Source: Panulirus ornatus
Lineage: Eukaryota > Arthropoda > Malacostraca > Decapoda > Palinuridae
Direction: 5' to 3'
Assembly: GCF_036320965.1 (NCBI RefSeq)
Contig: NC_092264.1
Coordinates: forward strand, 21,767,565-21,831,564
DNA: 64,000 nucleotides
The number at the start of each line of letters is the position of its first letter. The first letter of the stretch is position 1. The notes under the pieces are model-generated. The model was not told where the DNA came from. It worked only from the letters and a program-made list of their open reading frames with translations, and made no database searches. Both the position numbers and the translations under genes were made by a program. This document shows positions 11,356-22,687 of the stretch, one piece after another.

Positions 11356-11470
11356 ACATAACAATATATACACATATACAGACTTATACATATATACACA
11401 TGTACATATTCAGATTTACTTGCCTTCATCCATTCCTGCCGCTACCCCGCCCACAGGAAACAGCATCGCT
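11356..11470 (-). mobile_element. RTE 3' UTR fragment
   Basis: The minus-strand TA/CA-rich part of a long 3' UTR, recognisable by ACATGTACAT and by the CATCCATTCCTGCCGC block. It lacks both the hairpin and coding sequence. Confidence 0.55.
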
Positions 11471-11499
11471 ACATATATATATATATATTTATTACACAT

Positions 11500-11712
11500 A
11501 TTTGCCATTTCCTTCCTTAGTGAGGTAGCGTCAAAACAGAGAACTAAGCTCTATAGGGAAAAATCTTCCCTTGGCTCCCTTCTCTAGTCCTTCTTTTGGA
11601 AGAATAAAAACTGGAAGGAAGGATTTTCAGTCCCATGCTCCCACCCCTTTTAGTTGCCTTGTATGACACACTGGGAATGTGAAGGAATTATTCTTTCTTA
11701 TCCCCAGGGATA
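11500..11712 (-). mobile_element. Old mini-RTE copy
   Basis: Minus-strand copy of the ~235-bp non-autonomous family. The hairpin-like end (GTGAGGTAGCG, about 11519) lies at low coordinates and the 5' terminus (ATCCCCAGGGATA) at 11700-11712. It carries many substitutions relative to the copies at 54-58 kb, so the family has been active for a long time. Confidence 0.75.
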
Positions 11713-11761
11713 AATAGGTATATAGATAGATCGATATAATAACAGTTTTCTTATATTTATA

Positions 11762-14515
11762 TATATTTTTGCTTTGTTGCTGCCTCCTGCGTTAGCAAGG
11801 TAGCCCAAGGAAACAGACGAAAGAATGGCCAAACCCACCCACATACACATGTATATACATACACGTCCACACATGCAAATATACATACCTATACATCTCA
11901 ACGTATACATATATACACACACACAGACATATACATATATACACATGTACATAATTCATAATGTCTGCCTTTATTCATTTCCATCGCCACCCCGCCACAC
12001 ATGAAATAACAACCCCCTCCCCCCACATGTGCACGGGTTAGTGCTAGGAAAAGACAACAAAGGCCACATTCGTTCACACTCGGTCTCCAGCTGTCATGTA
12101 ATAATGCACCGAAACCACAGCTCCCTTTCCACATCTAGGGCTCACAGAACTTTCCAAGGTTTACCCCAGACGCTTCACACACCCTGGTTCAATCCACTGA
12201 CAGCATGTTGACCCTGGTATACCACATTGTTACAATTCACGTTATTCCTTGCACGCCTTTCACCCTCCTGCATGTTCGGGCCCCGATCACTCAAAATCTT
12301 TTTCACTCCATCTTTCCACCTCCAATTAGGTCTCCCACTTCTCGTTCCCTCCACCTCTGACACATATATCCTCTTGGTCAATCTTTCGTCACTCATTCTC
12401 TCCATGTGAACAAACCATTTCAAAACACCCTCTTCTGCTCTCTCAACAACACTCTTTTTATTACCACACATCTCTCTTACCCTATTATTACTTACTCGAT
12501 CAAACCACCTCACACCACATATTATCCTCAGACATCTCATTTCCAGCACATCCACCCTCCTGCACACAACTCTATTTATAGCCCATGCCTTGCAACCATG
12601 TAACATTGTTGGAACCACTATTCCTTCAAACATACCCATTTTTGCTTTCTGAGATAATGTTCTCGACTTCCACACATTCTTCAATGCTCCCAGAACTTTT
12701 GCCCCCTCCCTCACCCTATGATTCACTTTTGCTTCCATGGTTCCATCCACTGCCAAATCTACCCCCAGATATCTAAAACACTTCACTTCCTCCAGATTTT
12801 CTCCATTCAAACTTACCTCCAAATTGACTTGTCCCTCAACCTTACTGTACCTATGACCTTGCTCTTGTTCACATTTACTCTCAGCTTTCTTCTTTTACAT
12901 ACTTTACCAAACTCAGTCACCAGCTTCTGCAGTTTCTCACCCGAATCAGCTACCAGCGCTGTATGATCAATGAACAACAACTGACTCACTTCCCAAGCTC
13001 TCTCATCCACAACAGACTACATACTTGCCCCTCTTTCCAAAACTCTTGCATTCACCTCCCTAACAACCCCATTCATAAACAAAGTAAGCAACCATGGAAA
13101 CATCACACACCCCTGCCGCAAACCAGCATTCACTGAGAACCAATCACTTTCCTCTCTTCCTACACGTACACAAGCTTTACATCCTTGATAAAAACTTTTC
13201 ACTGCTTCTAACAACTTGCCCCCACACCATGAATTCTTAATACCTTCCACAGATCATCTCTATCAACTCTATCATATGCCTTCTCCAGATCCATAAATGC
13301 TACATACAAATCCATTTGCTTTTCTAAGTTATTTTTGCCCTCTCAATCAGTACCTTCCCATATAATTTCCCAGGAATACTCAACAAACTTATACCTCTGT
13401 AATTTGAGCACTCACTTTAATCCCCTTTGCCTTTGTACAATGGCACTATGCAAGCATTCTTCCAATCCTCAGGCACCTCACCATGAGTCATACATATATT
13501 AAATAACCTTACCAACCAGTCAACAGTACAGTCACCCCCTTTTTTAATAAATTCCACTGCAATACCATCCAAACCCGCTGCCTTGCCGGCTTTCATCTTC
13601 TGCAAAGCTTTTACTACCTCTTCTCTGTTTACCAAGTCATTTTTCCTAACACTCTCACTTCGCACACCACCTCGACCAAAACACCCTATATCTGCCACTC
13701 TATCATCAAACACATTCAACAAACCTTCAAAATACTCACTCCATCTTCTCACATCATCACTGCTTGTTATTAGCCCCCCTTCACTGAAGTTCCCATTTGC
13801 TCCCTTGTCTTACACACTTTATTTACCTCCCTCCAAAACATCTTTTTATTTTCCCTAAAATTTAATGATACTCTCTCACCCCAACTCTCATTTGCCCTCT
13901 TTTTCACCTCTTGCACCTTTCTCTTGACCTCCTGCTTCTTTCTTTTATACATCTCCCAGTCATTTGCATTATTTCCCTGCAAAAATCGTCCAAATTCCTC
14001 TCTCTTCTCTTTCACTAATAATCTTACTTCTTCGTCCCACCACTCACTACCCTTTCTAATCTGCCCACCTTCCATGCTTCTCATGCCACAAGCATCTTTT
14101 GCGCAAGCCATCACTGCTTCCCTAAATACATCCCATTCCTCCCCCACTCCCCTTACCTCCTGTGTTCTCACCTTTTTCCATTCTGTACTCAGTCCCTCCT
14201 GGTACTTCCTCACACAAGTCTCCTTCCCAAGCTCACTTACTCTCACCACTCTCTTCACCCCAACATTCTCTCTTCCTTTCTGAAAACCTCTACAAATCTT
14301 CACCTTCGCCTCCACAAGATGATCAGATATCCCTCCAGTTGCACCTCTCAGCACATTAACATCCAAAAGTCTCTCTTTCGCGCGCCTATCAATTAACATG
14401 TAATCCAATAACGCTCTCTGGCCATCTCTCCCGCTTACATATGTATACTTATGTATATCTCTCTTTTTAGACCAGGTATTCCCAATCATCAGTCCTTTTT
14501 CAGCACATAAATCTA
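11762..14515 (-). mobile_element. 5'-truncated long-tail RTE
   Basis: From the 3' hairpin (about 11770-11810) through the long 3' UTR to 12225, then the ORF up to the endonuclease (VIGNTW region at 14480). The reading frame is broken near 12815, 13015, 13250-13420 and 13760. A deletion of about 115 bp near 13327 removes the GFRSGRGCVDQV part of the RT. The first endonuclease motifs and the 5' UTR are missing. At 14516 the orientation switches to plus. Confidence 0.88.
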
Positions 14516-14805
14516 CAGTGGATTGAACCAGGGCATGTGAAGCGTCTGGGGTAAACCATGGAAAGTTCTGTGGGGCCTGGATGTGGAAAGGGAGCTGTGG
14601 TTTCGGTGCATTATTACACGACAGCTAGAGACTGAGTGTGAACGAATGTGGCCTTTGTTGTCTTTTCTTAGTGCTACCTCACACACATGAGGTGGAGGGG
14701 GTTGTTATTTCATGTGTGGCGGGGTGGCGATGGGAATTAATAAAGGCAGACAGTATGAATTATGTACATGTGTATATATGTATATGTCTGTGTGTGTATG
14801 TATAT
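14516..14805 (+). mobile_element. Long-tail RTE 3' UTR fragment
   Basis: Plus-strand 3' UTR from just after the ORF stop (GTGGATTGAACCAGGG) to the TA/TG-rich block, lacking the hairpin. It joins an opposite-strand copy at 14515 and runs into the 5' end of the next RTE at 14806. Confidence 0.8.
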
Positions 14806-17800
14806 CCCTGGGGATAGGGGAGAAAGAATACTTCCCACGCATTCCTCACGTGTCGTAGAAGGCGACTAAAGGGGACGGGAGCGGGGGGGCCAGAAACCCT
14901 CCCCTCCTTGTATTTTGACTTTCTAAAAGGGGAAACAGAAGGAGTTACGCGAGGAGTGCTCATCCTCCTCGAAGGCTCAGATTGGGGTGTCTAAATGTGT
15001 GTGGATGTAACCAAGATGAGAAAAAAGGAGAGATAGGTAGTATGTTTGAGGAAAGGAACCTGGATGTTTTGGCTCTGAGTGAAACGAAGCTCAAGGGTAA
15101 AGGGGAAGAGTGGTTTGGGAATGTCTGGGGAGTAAAGTCAGGGGTTAGTGAGAGGACAAGAGCAAGGGAAGGAGTAGCACTACTCTGAATCAGGAGTTGT
15201 GGGAGTATGTGATAGAATGTAAGAAAGTAAATTCTAGATTGATATGGGTAAAACTGAAAGTTGATGGAGAGAGGTGGGTGATTATTGGTGCATATGCACC
15301 TGGGCATGAGAAGGAAGATCATGAGAGGCAAGTGTTTTGGGAGCAGCTGAATGAGTGTGTTAGTGGTTTTGATGCACAAGACCGGGTTATAGTGATGGGT
15401 GATTTGAATGCAAAGGTGAGTAATGTGGCAGTTGAGGGAATAATTGGTATACATGAAGTGTTCATTGTTGTAAATGGAAATGGTGAAGAGCTTGTAGATT
15501 TATGTGCTGAAAAAGGACTGGTGATTGGGAATACCTGGTTTAAAAAGTGAGATATATATAAGTATACATATGTAAGTAGGAGAGATGGCCAGAGAGCGTT
15601 ATTGGATTACGTGTTAATTGATAGACGCACGAAAGAGAGACTTTTGGATGTTAATGTGCTGAGAGGTATAAAAGAGGTATAAAAGAAAGAGGCAGGAGGT
15701 CAAGAGAAAGGTGCAAGATGTGAAAAAGAGGGCAAATGAGAGCTGGGGTGAGAGAGTATCATTAAATTTCAGGGAGAATAAAAAGATGTTTTGGAAGGAG
15801 GTAAATAAAGTGCGTAAGACAAGGGAGCAAATGGGAACTTCAGTGAAGGGGGCTAATGGGGAGGTGATAACAAGTAGTGGTGATGTGAGAAGGAGATGGA
15901 GTGAGTATTTTGAAGGTTTGTTGAATGTGTTTGATGATAGAGTGGCAGATATAGGGTGTTTTGGTCGAGGTGGTGTGCAAAGTGAGAGGGTTAGGGAAAA
16001 TGATTTTGTAAATAGAGAAGAGGTAGTAAAAGCTTTACGGAAGATGAAAGCTGGCAAGGCAGCAGGTTTGGATGGTATTGCAGGGGAATTTATTAAAAAG
16101 GGGGGTGACTGTATTGTTGACTGGTTGGTAAGGTTATTTAATGTATGTATGATTCATGGTGAGGTGCCTGAGGATTGGCAGAATGCTTGCATAGTGCCAT
16201 TGTACAAAGGCAAAGGGGATAAGAGTGAGTGCTCAAATTACAGAGGTATAAGTTTGTTGAGTATTCCTGGTAAATTATATGGGAGGGTATTGATTGAGAG
16301 GGTGAAGGCATGTACAGAGCATCAGATTGGGGAAGAGCAGTGTGGTTTCAGAAGTGGTAGAGGATGTGTGGATCAGGTGTTTGCTTTGAAGAATGTATGT
16401 GAGAAATACTTAGAAAAACAAATGGATTTGTATATGGCATTTGTGGATCTGGAGAAGGCATATGATAGAGTTGATAGAGATGCTCTGTGGAGGGTTTTAA
16501 GAATATATGGTGTGGGAGGCAAGTTGTTAGAAGCAGTGAAAAGTTTTTATCGAGGATGTAAGGCATGTGTACGTGTAGGAAGAGAGGAAAGTGATTGGTT
16601 CTCAGTGAATGTAGGTTTGCGGCAGGGATGTGTGATGTCTCCATGGTTGTTTAATTTGTTTATGGATGGGGTTGTTGGGGAGGTGAATGCAAGAGTTTTG
16701 GAAAGAGAGGCAAGTATGCAGTCTGTTGTGGATGAGAGAGCGTGGGAAGTGAGTCAGTTGTTGTTTGCTGATGATACAGCGCTGGTGGCTGATTCATGTA
16801 AGAAAATGCAGAAGCTGGTGACTGAGGTTGGTAAAGTGTGTGAAAGAAGAAAGTTGGGAGTAAATGTGAATAAGAGCAAGGTTATTGGGTGCAGTGGGGT
16901 TGAGGGTCAAGTCAATTGGGAGGTAAGTTTGAATGGAGAAAGACTGGAGGAAGTGGAGTGTTTTAGATTTCTGGGAGTAGATCTGGCAGTGGATGGAACC
17001 ATGGAGGCGGAAGTGAATCATAGGGTGGGGGAGGGGGCGAAAATTCTGGGAGTGTTGAAGAATGTTTAGAAGTCGAGAACATTATCTCGGAAAGCAAAAA
17101 TGGGTATGTTTGAAGGAATAGTGGTTCCAACAATGTTGTATGGTTGCGAGGCGTGGGCTATGGATAGAGTTGTGCGCAGGAGGGTGGATGTGCTGGAAAT
17201 GAGATGTTTGAGGACAATATGTGGTGTGAGGTGGTTTGATTGAGTAAGTAATGTAAGGGTAAGAGGGATGTGTGGAAATAAAAAGAGTGTGGTTGAGAGA
17301 GGAGAAGAGGGTGTTTTGAAATGGTTTAGTCACATGGAGAGAATGAGTGAGGAAAGATTGACCAAGAGGATATATGTGTCAGAGGTGGAGGGAACGAGGA
17401 GAAGTAGGAGACCAAATTTTATGTGGAAAGATGGAGTGAAAAGGAATTTGAGTGATCGGGGCCTGAACATGCAGGAGGGTGAAAGGCAGGTAAGGAGTAG
17501 AGTGAATTGGAACGATGTGGTATACCGGGGTCGACGTGCTGTCAATGGATTGAACCAAGGCATGTGAAGCGTCTGGGGTAAACCATGGAAAGTTCTGTGG
17601 GGCCTGGATGTGGAAAGGGAGCTGTGGTTTCAGTGCATTATTACATGGCAGCTAGAGACTGAGTGTGAACGAATGGGGCCTTTGGTGTCTTTTCCTAGCG
17701 CTACCTCACACACATGAGGGGGGAGGGGGTTGTTATTCCATGTGTGGCAGGGTGGCGATGGGAACAAATAAAGGCAGACAGTATGAATTATGTACATGTG

Positions 17801-17972
17801 TATATATGTATATGTCTGTGTGTGTATATATATGTGTACATTGAGATGTATAGGTATGTATATTTGCGTGTGTGGATGTGCATGTATATATATGTGTATG
17901 TGGGCGGGTTGGGCCATTCTTTCGTCTGTTTCCTTGCGCTAACTCGCTAACGCGGGAGACAGTGACAAAGCA
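14806..17972 (+). mobile_element. Nearly full-length long-tail RTE with internal deletion
   Basis: The 5' terminus TATCCCTGGGGATAGGGG starts at about 14804; the 5' UTR runs to about 14940, the coding region to 17565 and the long 3' UTR ends with a hairpin at 17923-17965. About 390 bp encoding the end of the endonuclease and part of the linker is deleted at 15667. Stops or frameshifts occur near 15186, 15548 (CGA to TGA), 17067 (TGG to TAG) and 17240 (CGA to TGA). The usual ATG is changed to AAG. Two additional 3' tails follow in tandem. Confidence 0.88.
15711..17069 (+). pseudogene. RTE linker-RT ORF fragment (452 codons)
   Basis: Open frame covering the end of the linker and the whole RT with EKAYDRVD and FADDTALVADS, ending at TAG 17067-17069 where most copies have Trp. 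The stretch 16854-17006 carries 8-9 A-to-G differences from the other copies, giving protein changes such as R to G, Y to C and K to E (KLGVNVNKSKVIGCSGVEGQ). Confidence 0.85.
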
Positions 17973-18310
17973 AAATAAATAAATTAATAAATATAGTGTA
18001 TATATATGTATACGTTGAGATGTATAGGTATGTATATTTGCGTGTTTGGATGTGTATGTATATACATGTGTATGTTGGTGGGTTGGGCCATTCTTTCATC
18101 TGTTTCCCTGCGCTACCTTGCTAACGCGGGAGACAGCGACAAAGCAAAATAAAAATAAAGTTAAGATGTATAGGTATGTATATTTGCATATGTGGATGTG
18201 TATGTATATACATGTGTATGTGTGTGGGTTGGGCCATTTCTTTCGTCTGTTCCCTTGCGCTACCTCGCAAACGTGGGAGACAGCGACAAAGCAAAATAAT
18301 AATAATAATA
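17973..18310 (+). repeat. Two further tandem RTE 3' tails
   Basis: After the hairpin of the preceding RTE, the distal ~150 bases of the 3' UTR (TGAGATGTATAGGTATG block, GGGTTGGGCCATT, hairpin) recur at about 17993-18160 and 18163-18310. Each has its own hairpin and an A-rich or AATAAT tail. The three are not identical, the last having the CTCGCAAACG form of the hairpin typical of short-tail copies. Confidence 0.8.
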
Positions 18311-18344
18311 TTTAAATATATTATTTTTTTATTTTATTTATTTA

Positions 18345-19917
18345 TTATACTTTGTCGCTGTCTCCCGCGTTTGCGAGGTAGCGCAAGGAAACAGACGAAA
18401 GAAATGGCCCAACCCTCCCCATACACATGTATATACATACGTCCACACACGCAAATATACATACCTACACAGCTTTCCATGGTTTACCCCAGACGCTTCA
18501 CATGCCTTGATTCAATCCACTGACAGCACGTCAACCCCGGTATACCACATCGCTCCAATTCACTCTATTCCTTGCCCTCCTTTCACCCTCCTGCATGTTC
18601 AGGCCCCGATCACACAAAATCTTTTTCACTCCATCTTTCCACCTCCAATTTGGTCTCCCTCTTCTCCTCGTTCCCTCCACCTCCGACACATATATCCTCT
18701 TGGTCAATCTTTCCTCACTCATTCTCTCCATGTGCCCAAACCACTTCAAAACACCCTCTTCTGCTCTCTCAACCACGCTCTTTTTATTTCCACACATCTC
18801 TCTTACCCTTACGTTACTCACTCGATCAAACCACCTCACACCACACATTTTCCTCAAACATCTCATTTCCAGCACATCCATCCTCCTGCGCACAACTCTA
18901 TCCATAGCCCACGCCTCGCAACCATACAACATTGTTGGAACCACTATTCCTTCAAACATACCCATTTTTGCTTTCCGAGATAATGTTCTCGACTTTCACA
19001 CATTCTTCAAGGCCCCCAGAATTTTCGCCCCCTCCCCCACCCTATGATCCACTTCCGCTTCCATGGTTCCATCCGCTGCCAGATCCACTCCCAGATATCT
19101 AAAACACTTCACTTCCTCCAGTTTTTCTCCATTCAGACTCACCTCCCAATTGACTTGACCCTCAACCCTACTGTACCTAATAACCTTGCTCTTATTCACA
19201 TTTACTCTTAACTTTCTTCTTCCACACACTTTACCAAACTCAGTCACCAGCTTCTGCAGTTTCTCACATGAATCAGCCACCAGCGCTGTATCATCAGCGA
19301 ACAACATCTGACTCACTTCCCAAGCTCTCTCATCCCCAACAGACTTCATACTTGCCCCTCTTTCCAAAACTCTTGCATTTACCTCCCTAACAACCCCATC
19401 CATAAACAAATTAAACAACCATGGAGACATCACACACCCCTGCCGCAAACCTACATTCACTGAGAACCAATCACTTTCCTCTCTTCCTACACGTACACAT
19501 GCCTTACATCCTCGATAAAAACTTTTCACTGCTTCTGACAACTTTCCTCCCACACCATATATTCTTAATACCTTCCACAGAGCATCTCTATCAACTCTAT
19601 CATATGCCTTCTCAAGATCCATAAATGCTACATACAAATCCATTTGCTTTTCTAAGTATTTCTCACATACATTCTTCAAAGCAAACACCTGATCCACACA
19701 TCCTCTACCACTTCTGAAACCACACTGCTCTTCCCCAATCTGATGCTCTGTACATGCCTTCACCCTCTCAATCAATACCCTCCCATATAATTTACCAGGA
19801 ATACTCAACAAACTTATACCTCTGTAATTTGAGCACTCACTCTTATCCCCTTTGCCTTTGTACAATGGCACTATGCACGCATTCCGCCAATCCTCAGGCA
19901 CCTCACCATGAGTCATA
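18345..19917 (-). mobile_element. 5'-truncated short-tail RTE in the WDR46 intron
   Basis: Minus-strand copy: hairpin 18355-18395, short 3' UTR to 18530, ORF 18531-19916 broken only by a TGA (complement of 18996-18998) replacing Trp in NVWKSRT. It starts inside the RT at MTHGEVPEDW; RT motifs from YRGISLL to FADDTALVADS are intact. It lies about 320 bp upstream of the WDR46 exon, in opposite orientation to that gene. Confidence 0.9.
18531..19916 (-). pseudogene. RTE RT/C-terminal ORF, one stop
   Basis: The 306-codon RT part (18996-19916) and the 144-codon C-terminal part (18531-18965) are in the same frame. FADD is present. The endonuclease and RT fingers are lost by 5' truncation, so the fragment is non-autonomous. 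Confidence 0.85.
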
Positions 19918-20236
19918 TATCTATTTATATTTCTTATATTCAGAGCAGACCATTTTTAGAGCTGATGGCATACAAGGGGATCATGTGGTAGGCAGTATAT
20001 CTATTGAATTTTGAATTCCTTCACAGATACCCATATGCACACTGCTAGATACAGGGTACATTTAAGGAAGTGTGTGTGAGCACACTATTGTCTTGCCTGT
20101 AGTTTTGTTTTCATATTTATTAGCTTATGACAGATTTTAAGGGGTGTATGCATACTTTTGCTGTGGTGTTTTAGTATGCACCTTCATTGATTCTCTTGTC
20201 TTCATGATTATATTGTACTCATGATTATTTCTGTAG
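19918..20236 (+). other. Intron end with 3' splice acceptor
   Basis: Non-coding sequence between the RTE truncation point and the exon. It ends in a TTTCTGTAG acceptor at 20228-20236, the AG directly preceding the codon GTT of VDLPRLQ. No other exon is recognised in it. Confidence 0.6.
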
Positions 20237-20530
20237 GTTGATTTGCCACGACTACAGGAGAAACTAGATGCTAAGAATGCTCTTCTGTACGTTCGGAAGC
20301 CCAAGATTGATTTCACCCCACGTTACCGAATGAAGGGTAAGAGTAATTCTGCACAGAAATTCAAACGTAAGCAGAAAATGAAGGAAAGCCAACAACGTGA
20401 TTACCTAAAGGCAGCAGTCCTTCAGAGGGAAAACTTTGGCATAGGGAAGACAAAGAAGATTAAGAAGATTGTATCTGAATCAGCTGAAATCCTTGATCGT
20501 TTTAAGCCTAAAGAAAAGATGTTACACTGA
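20237..20530 (+). CDS. WDR46: WDR46 (Utp7/BING4) homologue, last coding exon
   Basis: The exon encodes 97 residues beginning VDLPRLQEKLDAK and ending ILDRFKPKEKMLH with TGA at 20528-20530. From memory of the family, the WDR46 C-terminus after the BING4CT domain has the same order: an acidic VD-x-LEQ-like start, a basic KG(R/K)S...KRK(R/Q)K block (here KGKSNSAQKFKRKQKMKES) and a terminal LDRF motif. WDR46 is a nucleolar WD40 protein of the small-subunit processome that acts in 18S rRNA maturation. The start is set by the acceptor at 20235-20236, not by an ATG. Composition is ordinary, unlike the C-poor RTE sequence around it. The WD40 exons are not visible in the 20 kb upstream, so the preceding intron is long or those exons lie outside the window. 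Another basic nucleolar protein is the alternative. Confidence 0.68.
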   Translation, partial: VDLPRLQEKLDAKNALLYVRKPKIDFTPRYRMKGKSNSAQKFKRKQKMKESQQRDYLKAAVLQRENFGIGKTKKIKKIVSESAEILDRFKPKEKMLH

Positions 20531-20870
20531 AATGTTCTAAGTTTGAAATGATTGGGACCAAGCAGTTGCTGGACTAAAGATTTTTAGGAAGTATAGAGAG
20601 TGAACATTTCCAGGGATTTTGGTTTCGCAAACACTAGATTAATGCAAGCTAATTTTGTGAGTAAAATTTCTTATTCTAGTTCAGAGCACTTGTTTACTGA
20701 CACAATCATCAGTTTTGAAGTGAAAATAATAGAAAAGAAATGAATTATCTAACTGTTCCCTTATTATAGAGTAAATTCTAGCTAAGCATTTGTTTGATCA
20801 GTGAGGGTTACTGGACTGTATTTTATAAATTGATTACATTTGTAAACTGAATAAAGTAAATGCATGTGAG
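20531..20870 (+). other. 3' UTR and polyadenylation signal
   Basis: AT-rich non-coding sequence following the stop codon, with AATAAA at 20850-20855. An old RTE fragment starts about 10 bases later, so the transcript probably ends at about 20870. Confidence 0.6.
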
Positions 20871-21260
20871 CAGGAGAGATGGTCAGTGTGCATTACTGAA
20901 TTACACACCAACTGATAAGCAAGTAAAAGAGAGACTCCTGGATGTGAATGTGCTGAGAGGGACAGATGATGGAATGTCTGATCATTACCCTATGGAGGTG
21001 AGGATATAGCTTTGTAGAGGTTTTTGGAGAACAAGAAATGTTATGGGTGAAGAAAGAATGGTGAGAGTAACTAAGAAGTAGCAGGAGTGTAGAATGGCAA
21101 AATGTGAGTAAATGAAGCTGGGGGTGTGGGTAAAGGATGGGAGGTATTTAGGGAAGCATTGCTTTACATGTGAAAGATGCATGTGGCATGGGTAAGGTGG
21201 GAGGCATGCAGATTAGGAAGAGTAGTGAGTAGTGGGATGATGAAGTAAAGTTGGTGGTAA
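20866..21260 (+). mobile_element. Old RTE endonuclease fragment
   Basis: Decayed plus-strand sequence matching the endonuclease-linker region: GCAGGAGAGATGGTCAG (SRRDGQ), GAGACTCCTGGATGTGAATG (ERLLDVNV), TGTCTGATCATTACC (MSDHY), and a tail corresponding to EEVRLLV at 21240-21258. Divergence is much higher than in the other copies. It lies just downstream of the WDR46 poly(A) signal. Confidence 0.7.
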
Positions 21261-21764
21261 TTTGCTGAACCAGAGAAAATTTGCTAAACTAGTTCAAAAT
21301 CTGTTATATTTGCTGAACCATGTGAGTTTCTGAACTTTAGAACTCTGGATTTAAGAAATTTTACTATGCTGAAAAATCATGTTAAAATGTATAAATATAT
21401 TTGATCATTTTGCAATAATGAAAACTATATGTATTCTACCCACTTGATTAATATGTATTGTTTCATTTTTCCCAACCCATGTGCAAAAAATAATGACTAC
21501 CTGATAAGCTTATTAAAAAACAATATATTGTTTTACTTGAAGATCCTTACAATTGTTAATCATAATTTTGTTTTGTAAGTTGCCAGTTTGCAGTGTTTCC
21601 ACTGATGGTCCTTTCTTATGAGTATCATTTTGTGTATGACACTCACACTGAAATTCCATATAATTTTATTCTTTTAAACATGCTCAGTACCTGCTTAAAA
21701 GAAAAGTAGTTGCATACACTTCACAAATAATTGGAAAAATCGATGTTGAACACCTTCCCTAGCA
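21261..21764. other. Unassigned AT-rich sequence
   Basis: No coding potential and no element recognised. TTTGCTGAACC-like words recur three times at 21260-21320. Confidence 0.4.
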
Positions 21765-21985
21765 AAAGGTGATAGGGAATGAAGCAAGGGGAGTGTGTTT
21801 AGAATAGGAAATATAATGGGAAGTAGTGATGGTATGTGCAGAGAAGTGTTTGGCATGCAGATGGCGGGGGTTGGGAGGTGAGAAAGTGTATCAAGTGGTT
21901 GGATGACAAAATTTATAAGAGAGAAAGGAGAGGTGAATGGCTGTACTTAAAGGGAAGAAGGGCAAGTAATTGGGAGATCTATCTT
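21765..21985 (+). mobile_element. Old RTE linker fragment
   Basis: Plus-strand decayed match to the linker: AAGGGGAGTGTGTTTAG (RGVGEEWDVFR), then GGTTGGATGACAAAAT (EWWDEEV), AGAGAAAGGAGAGG and TAATTGGGAGATCTAT (NEWEMY). It partly overlaps, in element coordinates, the fragment at 20866-21260, so they are not one simple insertion. Confidence 0.6.
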
Positions 21986-22544
21986 TATCTCTGATGCCTG
22001 TTCCCCCCTGGAACTCCCTCAAAGGGGTGACTACGACAATAGAAACCCCATAACTAGTCCAATTCCACTTCTCAGCCTTTAGTGCCTCACCTCTTACAAG
22101 CCACTGGCAAAGGGCATCTCTACTGCAGTGTTTGCAGAGGCTCCTACCTAATGTTCCTGCTGACTATATCTATCTAATATTCCTACCTACTAATTCTACC
22201 TAGTGTTTTTACCTAATGCTCCTGCCTAAATGCTTCAGTCAACTACTATCTATTGCTCCTACCATTTTGTCAAAAGACAAAGCTAGCATATACTGCTTAC
22301 TGCAGGAAAATCTAGATGTAAAAAATGAGTTGTGCGAGTCTAGTGCTGTCAAGTGTTATGTATGACAAGGAGAAATTGTATGTTTGTGGACAGAATTCAA
22401 GTAGCCCATGTGTGGGTGGGACAGAAAGAAAAGACAGCTACCTGGGTCAGAGGTGGTGATACTGTTTCCCATGGGGCTGGGTGGCACTAGGTCTGGATGG
22501 GGGCAAGTAATTATATGTACATGTGTATGTATATTGATTATTTA
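21986..22544. repeat. Uncharacterised repeat-like region
   Basis: Contains CCTGTTCCCCCCTGGAACTCC (a short dyad) and, at 22140-22265, degenerate tandem CCTACCTAATGCTCCTGC-like units. From 22460 a plus-strand stretch (CCCATGGGGCTGGGTGGC then ATGTACATGTGTATG) resembles a very old RTE 3' UTR. No protein was recognised. Confidence 0.45.
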
Positions 22545-22685
22545 TTATACTTAATCGCCATCTCCACATAAGCGAGGTAGCGCAAGGAAACAGATGAGGA
22601 ATGGCCCAATCCACCCACATGCACATGCATATATAAACACCCACACATGCACATACACATATCAATGTATACATACATATTATTT
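22545..22685 (-). mobile_element. RTE 3' tail fragment
   Basis: Minus-strand hairpin (AGCGAGGTAGCGCAAGG at about 22570) and the adjacent CA/TA-rich 3' UTR, with no coding sequence. Confidence 0.65.
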
Positions 22686-22687
22686 AT

